DNA from: Gammaproteobacteria bacterium
GTDB taxonomy: Bacteria; Pseudomonadota; Gammaproteobacteria; Burkholderiales; Nitrosomonadaceae
Length of the DNA stretch: 64,000 bases
Reading direction: 5' to 3'
Assembly: GCA_015709615.1 (NCBI GenBank)
Contig: CP054179.1
Coordinates: 744,001-808,000 of the forward strand
The position numbers were made by a program, and so were the translations under genes. The notes below the pieces were generated by a model. The model was not told the origin of the DNA. It made no database searches and was given only the letters and a program-made list of their open reading frames with translations. The first letter of the stretch is position 1, and every line of letters begins with the position of its first letter. Shown here in pieces: positions 26,656-35,668 of the stretch.

Positions 26656-27309
26656 TTATTTCGCTGTTCCACGATTTTTAAGAAACTGCGCGATGTCCGG
26701 ATGATTGTATTTTTCCGCCCAAGTCAGGGCATTGTCGCCGTGCTCATTTTTGATCGACGGATCGGCACCATTGTTGATTAACAAAGAAACCGCATCCAGA
26801 TGGTTTCCCCTGACCGCCATCATCAGCGCGGTCGAACCGTTGTCGGTCAGTGAATTGATGTCAGCGCCACCGGAGAGCAGCATTTGCAGGGTATCCAGAT
26901 GTCCGCCGAATGCGGCGTAAATCAGCGGATTCCAGCCCTTGTGATTGATTTCGGCGCCTTTGATGTAGAGCAGCCGCACCAGATCGGTAAATCCGTGGTA
27001 GCTGGCCAGCATGATCGCTGTCTCGCCATAGCGGTTGCGGTTATCCAATTGCGCACCGGCTTCGATCAGCAATTGCGCCATTTTCAGATTTTTTTCCTTG
27101 GCGGCGATCATCAGCGGTGTATAGCCCTCCCGGTTCGGCGTATCCGGGTTAGCACCTTTCTGCAGCAATCCGGAAACATCGGATAAATTGCCTTTTTCCA
27201 CCGCCCAGATAAAATCTTCCTGAACACCGGCGGAAACTTGAAACGATAGGCACGCCAAAAGCGCTGTAGCGCAAAACGATAACCGGTATGATTTAAGCAA
27301 GTACACCAT
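26656..27309 (-). CDS. Exported ankyrin-repeat protein
   Basis: A 217-residue protein from the preferred start at 27309, where a clear signal peptide begins (LLKSYRLSFCATALLACLSFQVSAG). A longer reading to 27408 would bury it. The mature part is about five ankyrin repeats (GANPDTPNREGYTPLMIAAKEKN, GAQLDNRNRYGETAIMLAS and so on), a periplasmic protein-binding solenoid. It overlaps the end of tatD by 17 bases, indicating coupling. Confidence 0.85.
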   Translation of the reverse strand: MVYLLKSYRLSFCATALLACLSFQVSAGVQEDFIWAVEKGNLSDVSGLLQKGANPDTPNREGYTPLMIAAKEKNLKMAQLLIEAGAQLDNRNRYGETAIMLASYHGFTDLVRLLYIKGAEINHKGWNPLIYAAFGGHLDTLQMLLSGGADINSLTDNGSTALMMAVRGNHLDAVSLLINNGADPSIKNEHGDNALTWAEKYNHPDIAQFLKNRGTAK

Positions 27310-28075
27310 GGCGCGATAGTTTAAATAAATTAAAAAAATTATCCGTGGTTGCAACGGCGATGTCTTCCAGACTCGCATCGCGCAGACGCGCGATTTCTTC
27401 CGCCACATGCCGCACGAACGCCGGCTGATTTTGCTTGCCGCGAAACGGCACCGGCGCCAGATAAGGCGAATCGGTTTCTATCAGCATTCTATCCAACTGA
27501 ATATTCTTGGCAACTTCTTTTAACGCCACGGCGTTCTTGAAGGTTACGATACCGGAAAAGGAAATATAAAAATTCATGGCGATCGCTTGCTGCGCTACTT
27601 CCCAGCTCTCGGTAAAACAATGCATCACGCCACCCACCCGGTCGGCACCCTCTTCCCGCATGATCCGCAGCGTATCCTCAGCGGCCGAACGGGTGTGGAT
27701 GATCAACGGTTTGTTCGCTTTCCGCGCAGCGCGGATATGCTGGCGGAAGCGATCGCGCTGCCATTCCAAGTCGCCTTGCAGGCGGAAATAATCCAGGCCG
27801 GTTTCACCGATGGCGATGACCTTGGGATGATCGGCCAGCGCGGCGATTTGTTCGGCTTGCGGTTCGATCTGATCTTCATAATCCGGATGAACACCGACGG
27901 AAGCAAACAAATTGTCATGCGCTTCCGCCAAGGCCCGCACCCGGGGAAAATGCGGCAAATCGACGCTGACGCAGAGCGCGTGCGTGACCTGATTGTGCTG
28001 CATGTTCAGTAATAATTGATCCAGATCCTTGGCCAGATCGGGAAAGTCGAGGTGACAATGGGAGTCGATGAACAT
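27293..28075 (-). CDS. tatD: TatD-family metal-dependent hydrolase
   Basis: A 260-residue TIM-barrel hydrolase. Metal-binding residues are visible in DSHCHLD (4-10), IGETGLDYF, IIHTR, MHCF and the terminal ETDSPYLAPVPFRGK. TatD proteins are DNases or quality-control hydrolases; YcfH-type members in proteobacteria lie in comparable cell-division gene contexts. It overlaps the ankyrin gene downstream. Confidence 0.93.
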   Translation of the reverse strand: MFIDSHCHLDFPDLAKDLDQLLLNMQHNQVTHALCVSVDLPHFPRVRALAEAHDNLFASVGVHPDYEDQIEPQAEQIAALADHPKVIAIGETGLDYFRLQGDLEWQRDRFRQHIRAARKANKPLIIHTRSAAEDTLRIMREEGADRVGGVMHCFTESWEVAQQAIAMNFYISFSGIVTFKNAVALKEVAKNIQLDRMLIETDSPYLAPVPFRGKQNQPAFVRHVAEEIARLRDASLEDIAVATTDNFFNLFKLSRHGVLA

Positions 28076-28095
28076 AAATCAGTTTTCTCTAAAAA

Positions 28096-28545
28096 TTATA
28101 ACGAGCCGCGCACCGCATCGGCCCAACAATTCGGTGTCTCGTATAAACGCACCTGCTCAAGTTGCAGATGATTGCCATAACTATCCTGATAAGCGTCATC
28201 CAGAATTTCAAATGCAATCTGCGCCAGATTTTCCGCTGTCGGCTGCACATCCAGCACAACCGTTTTATGGTCTGCGATCGATTGCAAAAATTGCAAAACT
28301 TTCGTATCGCCGGAATACACTAAGAATGCGTGATCCCACTGATCGACCAGTACCGATTTGGCGATGCGTTTGACTTCGGAGTAATCCATAACCATGCCTT
28401 GCTGCGCTACGCCTTCGTCAGCGATAATGCGGCCGGACAATGTAATTTCGATACAGTAGCGATGACCGTGTAAATGGCGGCATTGACTGTTATGCGTTGA
28501 AATGCGGTGACCGGCATCGAATTCCAGCCTGCGAGTGATGAACAT
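28096..28545 (-). CDS. queD: 6-carboxytetrahydropterin synthase (QueD) family
   Basis: A 149-residue T-fold enzyme of the queuosine pathway. The QueD-type motif CxxxHGH is present (CRHLHGH, residues 22-28), combining the catalytic Cys with zinc ligands; a third zinc His is in DAGHR. The C-terminal YETPNCWA contains the pterin-anchoring Glu. These favour QueD over eukaryote-like PTPS. No queC or queE lies adjacent. Confidence 0.88.
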   Translation of the reverse strand: MFITRRLEFDAGHRISTHNSQCRHLHGHRYCIEITLSGRIIADEGVAQQGMVMDYSEVKRIAKSVLVDQWDHAFLVYSGDTKVLQFLQSIADHKTVVLDVQPTAENLAQIAFEILDDAYQDSYGNHLQLEQVRLYETPNCWADAVRGSL

Positions 28546-28589
28546 ACGTACAATTTAAAAGCGCGAAATGAATATAGGGAATTGTAACA

Positions 28590-29450
28590 TTGCGAGCAAA
28601 TTCTAAACTATTGAAAACGACGGATCACAGCCGCGACAGCGCCGGACTTACATATGTGTATCCGGTCATTTCGCGCCGCGCCGGGGGCGTGTCGATCGGC
28701 ATTAATCTGAATCCGAACAATGCTTGCAACTGGCGCTGCGTTTATTGCCAGGTGCCGGAACTGAAACGCGGCTCCGCGCCGCGCATCGATCTGAACCGGC
28801 TGGAAACCGAGCTGCGCTCTTTTCTGCACCAACTGACCGCAGGCGATTACCTGCAACAGCATGTGCCGCCGGAGATGCGGAAAATTCACGATATCGCTTT
28901 ATCCGGTAACGGCGAACCCACCAGCGCAAAAGAGTTCGATCAAGTGATCGAACTGATCGGCCAGATCAAGAAAGACTTCGCATTACCAGCGGATTTAAAA
29001 ATCGTGCTTATCACCAACGGCAGCTTAATTCATCGGCCTGCCGTGCAAGCCGGTCTGAAACGGATGGGTGAATTGAATGGTGAGATCTGGTTCAAATTCG
29101 ACCGCGCTTCAACAAAGGAAAGGCAGCGGATTAATAATACGTCGATCAGTTTGAAGAAAATACGCGAGCATTTAGCGATTGCATCGGCACTTTGCCCCAC
29201 TTGGCTACAGACGTGCATTTTTCAACTGGATAACGAGCCGCCGTCTCCGGAAGAAGTCAGCGCGTATTTGAATTTTCTGCAACAATTAAGCAGCGAACAG
29301 ATTCGAATCCAAGGTGTTTTGTTATATGGCATCGCGCGGCCATCGTTGCAACCGGAAGCGGAACGGCTTGCAAAAATCGATACTGCTTGGTTAACCAATT
29401 TTGGCGAGCAAATCAAACGCGCCGGGTATGCCGTCAGAATAAGCTCATAA
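28590..29450 (+). CDS. Radical SAM protein, COG0731/TYW1-like
   Basis: A 286-residue protein with the 4Fe-4S/SAM motif CNWRCVYC (CxxxCxxC) near residue 47, preceded by GINLNPNNA, and a SAM-binding GNGEPT segment near 108. This arrangement resembles COG0731 Fe-S oxidoreductases, related to wybutosine enzyme TYW1. The reading frame has no suitable ATG: TTG at 28590, preceded by AGGGA about 9 bases upstream, is the best start. It is divergent from queD, 44 bases away. Confidence 0.8.
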   Translation: MRANSKLLKTTDHSRDSAGLTYVYPVISRRAGGVSIGINLNPNNACNWRCVYCQVPELKRGSAPRIDLNRLETELRSFLHQLTAGDYLQQHVPPEMRKIHDIALSGNGEPTSAKEFDQVIELIGQIKKDFALPADLKIVLITNGSLIHRPAVQAGLKRMGELNGEIWFKFDRASTKERQRINNTSISLKKIREHLAIASALCPTWLQTCIFQLDNEPPSPEEVSAYLNFLQQLSSEQIRIQGVLLYGIARPSLQPEAERLAKIDTAWLTNFGEQIKRAGYAVRISS

Positions 29451-29816
29451 CACCGCCGAATTATCCCGGACACCTGTTATAGGTGTTGCATTGTATCTAC
29501 GTTGTTGATTTACAACACAATCGAACCCCATAAATCATTATAAAATCAATTAGTTATTTAATCTTAATTTCACCAAAAAATTAAGAAAAGAAGATAGATT
29601 TGCTGATTAAGCGCTGAAAAACCTTGTTTTAACGCGCTTTTTCACACTTTCGGATGAACCATCACAATTTATAATGCGACTCTAAATTTGTACCATTGCC
29701 GATACGGTTGCGCTAAAAAAACCCATGGTATAGGGTATAATGCCCGCAATTTTCTGATATCAATCAACCGATTCCGGTTGATCACAAACCTGGATTATTA
29801 ACGACGGAGCTTATTA
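29451..29816 (+). other. Intergenic region with promoter of the porin gene
   Basis: No gene in these 366 AT-rich bases. A small inverted repeat (ACACCT 29470-29475, AGGTGT 29481-29486) just after the radical SAM gene may end its transcript. A perfect TATAAT at 29736-29741 lies about 75 bases before the porin start and is the likely -10 box; no good -35 is present at the usual distance, so an activator may be involved. Confidence 0.5.
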
Positions 29817-31517
29817 ATGAATAACTCGAGATCCTTCATTTTCTCAGCGTTCTCCCCGAGTGAGCGTAAACCCGTTCAACCGGGAAAAGGGCGGCGGTGG
29901 TTGGTAAAACTCTGCGTCGGCTTGTTGGGAACGGGAATGGCGTTGCAGGTTCATGCAAACCCTCCTGCGGCGGCGAATGCACCTGCACCGAAAGCTGCTG
30001 AGGCGCCTAAAACCGCCGAAGCGCCCAAAGCTGCTGATGGCAAATTTGATAAATCCAAGGTGCCGCCAGTTACCGCAGCGTCGCGCCCAGGTTTATTCCT
30101 GCTGCCGCCAACCGGATCGGGCTATTATTCATTGCTGGATCTGGTAACCAATAACAAGCGGGAAAAACCCCCAGTAGCTCCATACGCCCCCTTTGCGCTT
30201 TTGACGACGCCTTCATTTGACATCGATTTTCGTTATCTGGATACGCCGGGGCACGAAAAAAATATTTTCGATCCGGTAAAAAGAATCCGTTTCGCGGACG
30301 ATTGGTTATTATCGTTCGGTGGCAGTTTCTGGTATCGCTATGTGAAAGAAACGGATAGCCGTTTGAATGCCGCTGGTACCGATAATAGCTTCCACTTGTT
30401 CCGTACGAGATTTCATGCCGATTTGTGGTATCGCGATAATGTGCGGTTGTTCGCTGAATTCTTGGATTCACGCATTCAAGGGTCCGATTTGCCGCCACTC
30501 GTAACAGATCAGAATCACACTGACATGCTCAATTTGTTTGCCGATGTCAAGTTGGCTAGCGTAAATAACGGCCCCGTTTATATCCGTTTCGGCCGTCAAG
30601 AGTTAATGTACGGGTCGCAAAGATTGATTTCCACGCTGGATTGGGTCAACACGCGCAGAACATTCCAAGGTGTCAAAACTTTCTGGCGTACTGCAGAATG
30701 GGATTTGGATGCATTCTGGGTTCGTCCGATGATTACCGAGGTTAATAAGTTTGATAACTGGGATACCCAGCAAAACTTTTTCGGCTTGTGGGCTACGAAC
30801 AAACCAAAACCCGGGCACATTATTGATCTCTATTTCCTAAGTTTAATTAATGATCGCTCAGTTTCCGCTGCAAATTTATTGGCTGGAAATATTCTGCAAG
30901 GTAACGCCGATACGCATACGCTCGGTGGCCGCCTGGCCGGGAATTTTGATAACTTGCTGTATGAATTTGAAGGTATGTATCAGTTCGGTCAGCGCTCTAA
31001 CCAGGATGTTTCCGCTTTTGCCGTGGCAACCGGGGTGGGCTATCGTCTGCCGCTGCCGATGAATCCGCAAGGCTGGATACGCTATGACTTCGCATCGGGC
31101 GACAGTAATTCTAAAGACGGCAGAAGCAATACCTTCAATCAATTATTTCCGTTCGGTCACTACTACATGGGGTTCATCGATCGTGTAGGACGGCAAAATA
31201 TTCACGATTTCAACGCTCAGTTCACGCTGCATCCGATGCCGTGGTTCACATTTATTTCTCAGTACCACCGGTTCTATTTGGCAAATACGCGCGACTACTT
31301 ATACAACGCGGGTGGCGTAGCGACCATGCGCGACATCACCGGTCAATCCGGCAGTCACGTTGGCGATGAGATGGATTTCCGTGCCAACTTCCACTTAGAT
31401 CGTCACCAAGACGTCTTGATTGGATACTCGAAATTATTCAGCGGCGAATTTCTGCAAAAACAAAGACCGGGAATCAATGCCGATCTTTTCTATGTTCAAT
31501 ATAATTTCCGCTTCTAA
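29817..31517 (+). CDS. Alginate-export-type outer-membrane porin
   Basis: A 566-residue barrel protein. The N-terminus is long and basic before a signal-like hydrophobic segment (about 28-47, ending LQVHA). Next comes an Ala/Pro/Lys repeat linker (KAAEAPKTAEAPKAADG, about 58-78) and a barrel domain (about 125-566) with the alginate-export-family pattern (RLISTLDWVNTRRTFQGVK; RYDFASGDSNSKDGRSNTFNQLFPFGHYYMG). It ends YNFRF, with terminal Phe as in outer-membrane proteins. Transported substrate unknown; family members are not limited to alginate. A strong terminator follows. Confidence 0.82.
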   Translation: MNNSRSFIFSAFSPSERKPVQPGKGRRWLVKLCVGLLGTGMALQVHANPPAAANAPAPKAAEAPKTAEAPKAADGKFDKSKVPPVTAASRPGLFLLPPTGSGYYSLLDLVTNNKREKPPVAPYAPFALLTTPSFDIDFRYLDTPGHEKNIFDPVKRIRFADDWLLSFGGSFWYRYVKETDSRLNAAGTDNSFHLFRTRFHADLWYRDNVRLFAEFLDSRIQGSDLPPLVTDQNHTDMLNLFADVKLASVNNGPVYIRFGRQELMYGSQRLISTLDWVNTRRTFQGVKTFWRTAEWDLDAFWVRPMITEVNKFDNWDTQQNFFGLWATNKPKPGHIIDLYFLSLINDRSVSAANLLAGNILQGNADTHTLGGRLAGNFDNLLYEFEGMYQFGQRSNQDVSAFAVATGVGYRLPLPMNPQGWIRYDFASGDSNSKDGRSNTFNQLFPFGHYYMGFIDRVGRQNIHDFNAQFTLHPMPWFTFISQYHRFYLANTRDYLYNAGGVATMRDITGQSGSHVGDEMDFRANFHLDRHQDVLIGYSKLFSGEFLQKQRPGINADLFYVQYNFRF

Positions 31518-31540
31518 GTTTTCTTAGCATAAAGAACAAA

Positions 31541-31572
31541 CAAAAACGGCAACCTTCGGGTTGCCGTTTTTG
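31541..31572 (+). terminator. Intrinsic terminator after the porin gene
   Basis: A perfect 14-bp stem (31541-31554 and 31559-31572) capped by a TTCG tetraloop and followed by a T-rich tract. It starts 23 bases after the stop codon. The A-rich 5' arm makes it usable from the other strand too. Confidence 0.92.
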
Positions 31573-31666
31573 TTTTGAGATCCAGATTTATAAGGGAGCA
31601 GGTAACGAACGACGGCCAGGCGCAATATGCTTCAGAACTTTCTTAGCGCCCGGTAAATATCATAGT

Positions 31667-33196
31667 TTATTGACACCCAGAAACCGGTAACCAATTCGCC
31701 AACGGACCTTCATCCTGCAATAATCCATCGGCTTGCTTCATGAAATAAACATGATTATCCGTTGCGGCAACACCCACATAAATTTGGTTTTTCGAATAAT
31801 AGCGATAGCTGTAAAGACCGGAAACTACAGTTGCAGCACCTGCCGGCGACAACAACTCGGGATACTTCCCTTCCGCCCAAGTAAGAAAACAATCAATACT
31901 GGCGGCTGATGATTGATTGATAAATTTATTGACGATCGTGCGTCCGCCGGAAATGACCAATTGCGGATATTCCAGAAGCTTGAATTTCTGGAATGGATTA
32001 CCTTTGACTGCAATCACATCGGCCGGAGCGCCCGGCATCAGCGTGCCCAATGGCGCCAAGCCCAGATGTTCGCCCGCTTTTGATGTCGCGGCTTTGATGA
32101 CATTGACCACATCGCTAAAATCGATCGATTCCCCGCTGGTCAGATGCAATATCATATGTAACTCTTCGCCGTTAATTCCCCAAGGCACATTGTCATGGCC
32201 GATTTCGGAACCATAAATAAATTTCGCTCCCTTACTTGCCAAGCTCATGGTATTGGAGTGAATACCTTTGCCGGTAGCAGTATTCACACAAGATGCCAGC
32301 GTATCGATGGTGGTCACAAAAGTAATGCCTTGATCCACGGCGCGTTGTAATAACTCTTCACTAATTTCGCTGCAAGGAATATGCGCGAATTCATCGATGC
32401 CGGCATTCAGCGCTCGTTCAAAACCGGTATTCTCACCCGCATGTACCAGCACACGCTTACCCAAAGCATGCGCCTTGGCCACAATGGCATTGGCTATGTC
32501 TTGCGACAACATCGGCCAGGGAGTAACCGGTACCAGGCCATCGTGCGGTTGCATCCAAGGTGCGCCGGTTTCGCCGCCCGGCTCCAGCGCCATTTTGATT
32601 GCAGTTGCTCCGCCGGCAACCAGATCGGTGACAACCTTCTCAGCCTCAGTTGTTGAAGCGACCTGAATGCCGATTTTGTCATAACCGCCATCGCCCCCGC
32701 CAAATACATTCAGCGGATAACCCCCGACTGCTTGGATAATGGGACCAACGGTCATCAACCGCAGCGTCCCTTGACCGCCTTCCTGAGCCTGCAATACACC
32801 ACCGGTATCTTGCACGGTCGTTATACCGTGTTCCAGCACGGCATTTTTGCTAACACTCTGAAAGTTAATGTGCGCATGCGACTCAATAAATCCGGGCAAA
32901 ATGGTCGCATCGCCCAAATTGATCTGATTGGCGCACGATCCGCTGAGTTCGGTCAAAGCGCCCACTTGCTTGATTTTATCGCCTTCGATCAGTACCGCCA
33001 TATTGTCTTGCGGAAAATTGATGCCATCGAACAGCCGGGCGGCCGCCAGTATTTGGCATTCCGGCAGACCGGGCACCAGCGTCTCCGGGCCGCCGTGATC
33101 TTCTCCGTCATGACTGAATGCGTTGAAACTGACGATTTGGCAAAGAATCAGCGCAATTAAGCTCTTACTGTTAAAACTGGAATTTATATTTATCAT
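31667..33196 (-). CDS. Exported amidohydrolase with C-terminal extra module
   Basis: A 509-residue protein with a signal peptide (about 1-28). The amidohydrolase domain (COG1228, imidazolonepropionase/prolidase-like) has metal-site ESHAHINF, a probable bridging Lys in AIKMALEPGG, and histidines in VLVHAGE and EFAHIPC. The last 75 residues, from about 433, form a separate Tyr-rich module with Cys at both ends (IDCFLTWAEGKYPELL ... PVSGCQ), absent from the paralogue at 34362-35636. The His-rich start (SHDGEDHGG) may also bind metal. Substrate unknown. The ribosome site is weak. Confidence 0.8.
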   Translation of the reverse strand: MININSSFNSKSLIALILCQIVSFNAFSHDGEDHGGPETLVPGLPECQILAAARLFDGINFPQDNMAVLIEGDKIKQVGALTELSGSCANQINLGDATILPGFIESHAHINFQSVSKNAVLEHGITTVQDTGGVLQAQEGGQGTLRLMTVGPIIQAVGGYPLNVFGGGDGGYDKIGIQVASTTEAEKVVTDLVAGGATAIKMALEPGGETGAPWMQPHDGLVPVTPWPMLSQDIANAIVAKAHALGKRVLVHAGENTGFERALNAGIDEFAHIPCSEISEELLQRAVDQGITFVTTIDTLASCVNTATGKGIHSNTMSLASKGAKFIYGSEIGHDNVPWGINGEELHMILHLTSGESIDFSDVVNVIKAATSKAGEHLGLAPLGTLMPGAPADVIAVKGNPFQKFKLLEYPQLVISGGRTIVNKFINQSSAASIDCFLTWAEGKYPELLSPAGAATVVSGLYSYRYYSKNQIYVGVAATDNHVYFMKQADGLLQDEGPLANWLPVSGCQ

Positions 33197-33232
33197 TTTT
33201 TTGGAATGGATGAAGTTGATTCAGAACACACA

Positions 33233-33281
33233 ACAGCCTTGTATCAGGCCAGGAGGTAGAATTGGCATGATACAAGGCTGT
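33233..33281 (-). terminator. Hairpin between the PEP-CTERM and amidohydrolase genes
   Basis: A perfect 14-bp inverted repeat (33233-33246 and 33268-33281) with a 21-base loop. It lies 45 bases past the stop of the PEP-CTERM gene and about 36 bases before the amidohydrolase start. There is no clear T tract, so it may be a terminator, a processing site or a regulatory stem. Confidence 0.45.
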
Positions 33282-33325
33282 GCGGTACGAATAGCCGGGA
33301 GCAAGCTGGCTATAAAACCGGCTGC

Positions 33326-34111
33326 TTACAAATGACGGCCGCGACGGCGCATTGTGCTAGCGCCCAGTAGCCCTAAACCTGCCAGCAACATGGCATAAGT
33401 CTCCGGCTCCGGCACCACTGACACCATGCCTTCCACACCGTACAAAGGTAATGGCAGCACGCTCTGACTGGCGTAATCGGTGCCGCCGACAAATATCGAG
33501 TAGTCGCCTGCGGTTAAATGAAAGACTTTGGCAACCTGGTGATCCGCCAAACCATCACCGCCGGGAATGACACCGCTACCGTAGTCGACGCTGCCGTCGT
33601 AAGCAGAACCGATATACGTGAAGACACTGGCTGGATCATTGTCGTCGTTGGTGATACTCCAATTGGTCAACGTGCGAAAAGAACCTTCCGTCAAACCGAC
33701 ACCACCCACCGCATCGCGAATGGCGATAGAACCAGCTGCACCATCATGATCGGCTTTGAATGGCGCTAGATGCGCTAATCCGCTGTAAAGTGAAAAACCG
33801 GGATTAATGCCGCCCAGCGCGGTACCAAAAACTTGATCATGGAATGAAATTTTCACGTCGGCATCATTGTCCAGATGGAATCGGTATGCGCGCAATCTGT
33901 GGGAATCACCCCAATCCGCATCGGTACCATCGACCCAGCCGAAGTTACCGGTAACCGATTGACCCGAGCGGGTTTGCGATTCTCCGGCAATTCCGGCAAA
34001 AGATCCGAAATCACGACCGCCGTAACCGATGTGCGCCATTGCCGGCAGCGATGCCATACCGGCAAGCAACAATGCATATTTCAGCGTATTTTTTATTACT
34101 GTTTTTTTCAT
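33326..34111 (-). CDS. PEP-CTERM protein
   Basis: A 261-residue exported protein. The signal peptide ends near PAMAH (residue 27). The C-terminus is a full PEP-CTERM signal (VPEPETYAMLLAGLGLLGA, then MRRRGRHL, 233-261). The middle is Gly/Asp-rich and beta-predicted (YRFHLDNDADVKISFHDQVFG; FHLTAGDYSIFVGGTDY), of the type found in pre-peptidase or calcium-binding surface domains, but I cannot assign a family. It lies between two amidohydrolase paralogues on the same strand. Confidence 0.82.
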   Translation of the reverse strand: MKKTVIKNTLKYALLLAGMASLPAMAHIGYGGRDFGSFAGIAGESQTRSGQSVTGNFGWVDGTDADWGDSHRLRAYRFHLDNDADVKISFHDQVFGTALGGINPGFSLYSGLAHLAPFKADHDGAAGSIAIRDAVGGVGLTEGSFRTLTNWSITNDDNDPASVFTYIGSAYDGSVDYGSGVIPGGDGLADHQVAKVFHLTAGDYSIFVGGTDYASQSVLPLPLYGVEGMVSVVPEPETYAMLLAGLGLLGASTMRRRGRHL

Positions 34112-34361
34112 AAACGACCCTATGAGTATTAAGTATTCAATTATTAATAGGCGAGAATTTCGCGCCCCCGACGTCGGCCAACGTATCGGCAGTATTGATC
34201 AATCGCGGTGATGGGTCAATGCGGTAAATTGTCGCATCTACAATGAGTTATGTTGAATTTTGGAGACAAAAAGGCTCCTCCGCGAGAACGGAAAAAAACA
34301 CTGTTGATGATAAAAAACGGAATATGTAAAAAACTTACACGCGTTAAGCTAAAACACTGTA

Positions 34362-35636
34362 CTAATCTGGAAAAATAAAATGGTTGACGATAATCCGGCC
34401 GCCGGAAATCACGAGACCGGGATACTCCAAACGTTTCAAGTGCTGTGCCGGGTTGCCTTGTATGGCGATCAAATCGGCTGGCGCACCGGGCTGGATTGTG
34501 CCGAGCAGCGGCAACCCCAAATGCTGACCGGCTTTTGCTGTCGCAGCGCGCAAAGCATCCGGCAGTTTCATTTTCGCCATGTGCATCAGATGCATCAGCT
34601 CCTGAGCATCGATCCCCCAGGGTATGTCGGGATGGGCAATTTCCGCGCCGTATAACAGTTCGCCGCCAAGTTCCGCCCAGATAGCGGCATTGCGCGCAAT
34701 CCCGGCGCATTTCGACAATGTATCGAGTGTGCCGACGATGGTTATATTCTGCGCTTTAGCCTGTTTCAACAACGATTCGGGAATCAAGTCGCACGGCATA
34801 TGCGCCCATTCGTCGACTCCGGCGTTCAATGCAATACGCACACCGGCCGTCTCGGCCACATGCGCGGATACCTTGCGCCGATGCCGGTGCGCTTCATCGA
34901 CGATGGCTTTAACGGTAGCTTCCGGCAACATCGGCCATGCCGCCGGTGAATGGGAAGCTGTATGAGCAGGGTGTGGATCGGCGTGCGCCGAACCGTGGTG
35001 CGCATGACCATGGTGCGACGACCAAGGCGCCCCTGTTTCGCCGCCGGGTTCGAGTGCGATCTTGATAACAACTGCGCCTTGATCGATCAGACGGCGCACA
35101 GCCGCGCGCGCTTCTTCCTCACCGGTAACAGCGATTGCAATATTCTCGGCACCCAGATTAACAATCGGATAACCGTGCGGCGCGGTAATAATCGGGCCTG
35201 AAGTCAGCACGCGCAAACCGCCTTCTCCGCCATAGGGCTGATGCACCGGTCCGCCCAAATCGCGGATGGTGGTAATCCCGTGCTTCAAGACAGTATCCGC
35301 CGGCACTTTCTGATAAGACAAATGCGCATGCAACTCGATAAAACCCGGCAACAACGTGGCATCGCCCAGATCGATAATTTTCATTTCATCATCAGCCTTA
35401 AAGGACGCACGCGGCTTAATCTCAGCAATCCGCCCGTTTTTTACCAGCACCGACAGTCCGTTGCGCATCTCATTCCCGTCGAAAACTCGCGCGGCATGCA
35501 GCAGTAACGCTGAAGAAACCGGTTCTTGCGCCAGCGCGTGTACAAGGGAAAGAAAAAACATCAGCACTACAGCAAAAAGATAACGCGTGTAATGTAAGCA
35601 ATCAAAATATTTACCGGCAGAGATTCGTGACCACAT
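34362..35636 (-). CDS. Exported amidohydrolase with His-rich insert
   Basis: A 424-residue COG1228-type amidohydrolase. An N-terminal hydrophobic signal (about 17-37) precedes the metal-site ELHAHLSY. ALEPGGETGAPW is shared word for word with the neighbour at 31667-33196, showing common descent. Unlike it, this protein has an insert of about 25 residues very rich in His (SSHHGHAHHGSAHADPHP and following, about 207-231), which could bind metal. It lacks the extra C-terminal module. An AAGGAAAG ribosome site supports the start. It is 32 bases downstream of the GH88 gene, probably in one operon. Confidence 0.82.
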   Translation of the reverse strand: MWSRISAGKYFDCLHYTRYLFAVVLMFFLSLVHALAQEPVSSALLLHAARVFDGNEMRNGLSVLVKNGRIAEIKPRASFKADDEMKIIDLGDATLLPGFIELHAHLSYQKVPADTVLKHGITTIRDLGGPVHQPYGGEGGLRVLTSGPIITAPHGYPIVNLGAENIAIAVTGEEEARAAVRRLIDQGAVVIKIALEPGGETGAPWSSHHGHAHHGSAHADPHPAHTASHSPAAWPMLPEATVKAIVDEAHRHRRKVSAHVAETAGVRIALNAGVDEWAHMPCDLIPESLLKQAKAQNITIVGTLDTLSKCAGIARNAAIWAELGGELLYGAEIAHPDIPWGIDAQELMHLMHMAKMKLPDALRAATAKAGQHLGLPLLGTIQPGAPADLIAIQGNPAQHLKRLEYPGLVISGGRIIVNHFIFPD

Positions 35637-35668
35637 TTACTTTCCTTAATAATTCGATAGTATTCCGG

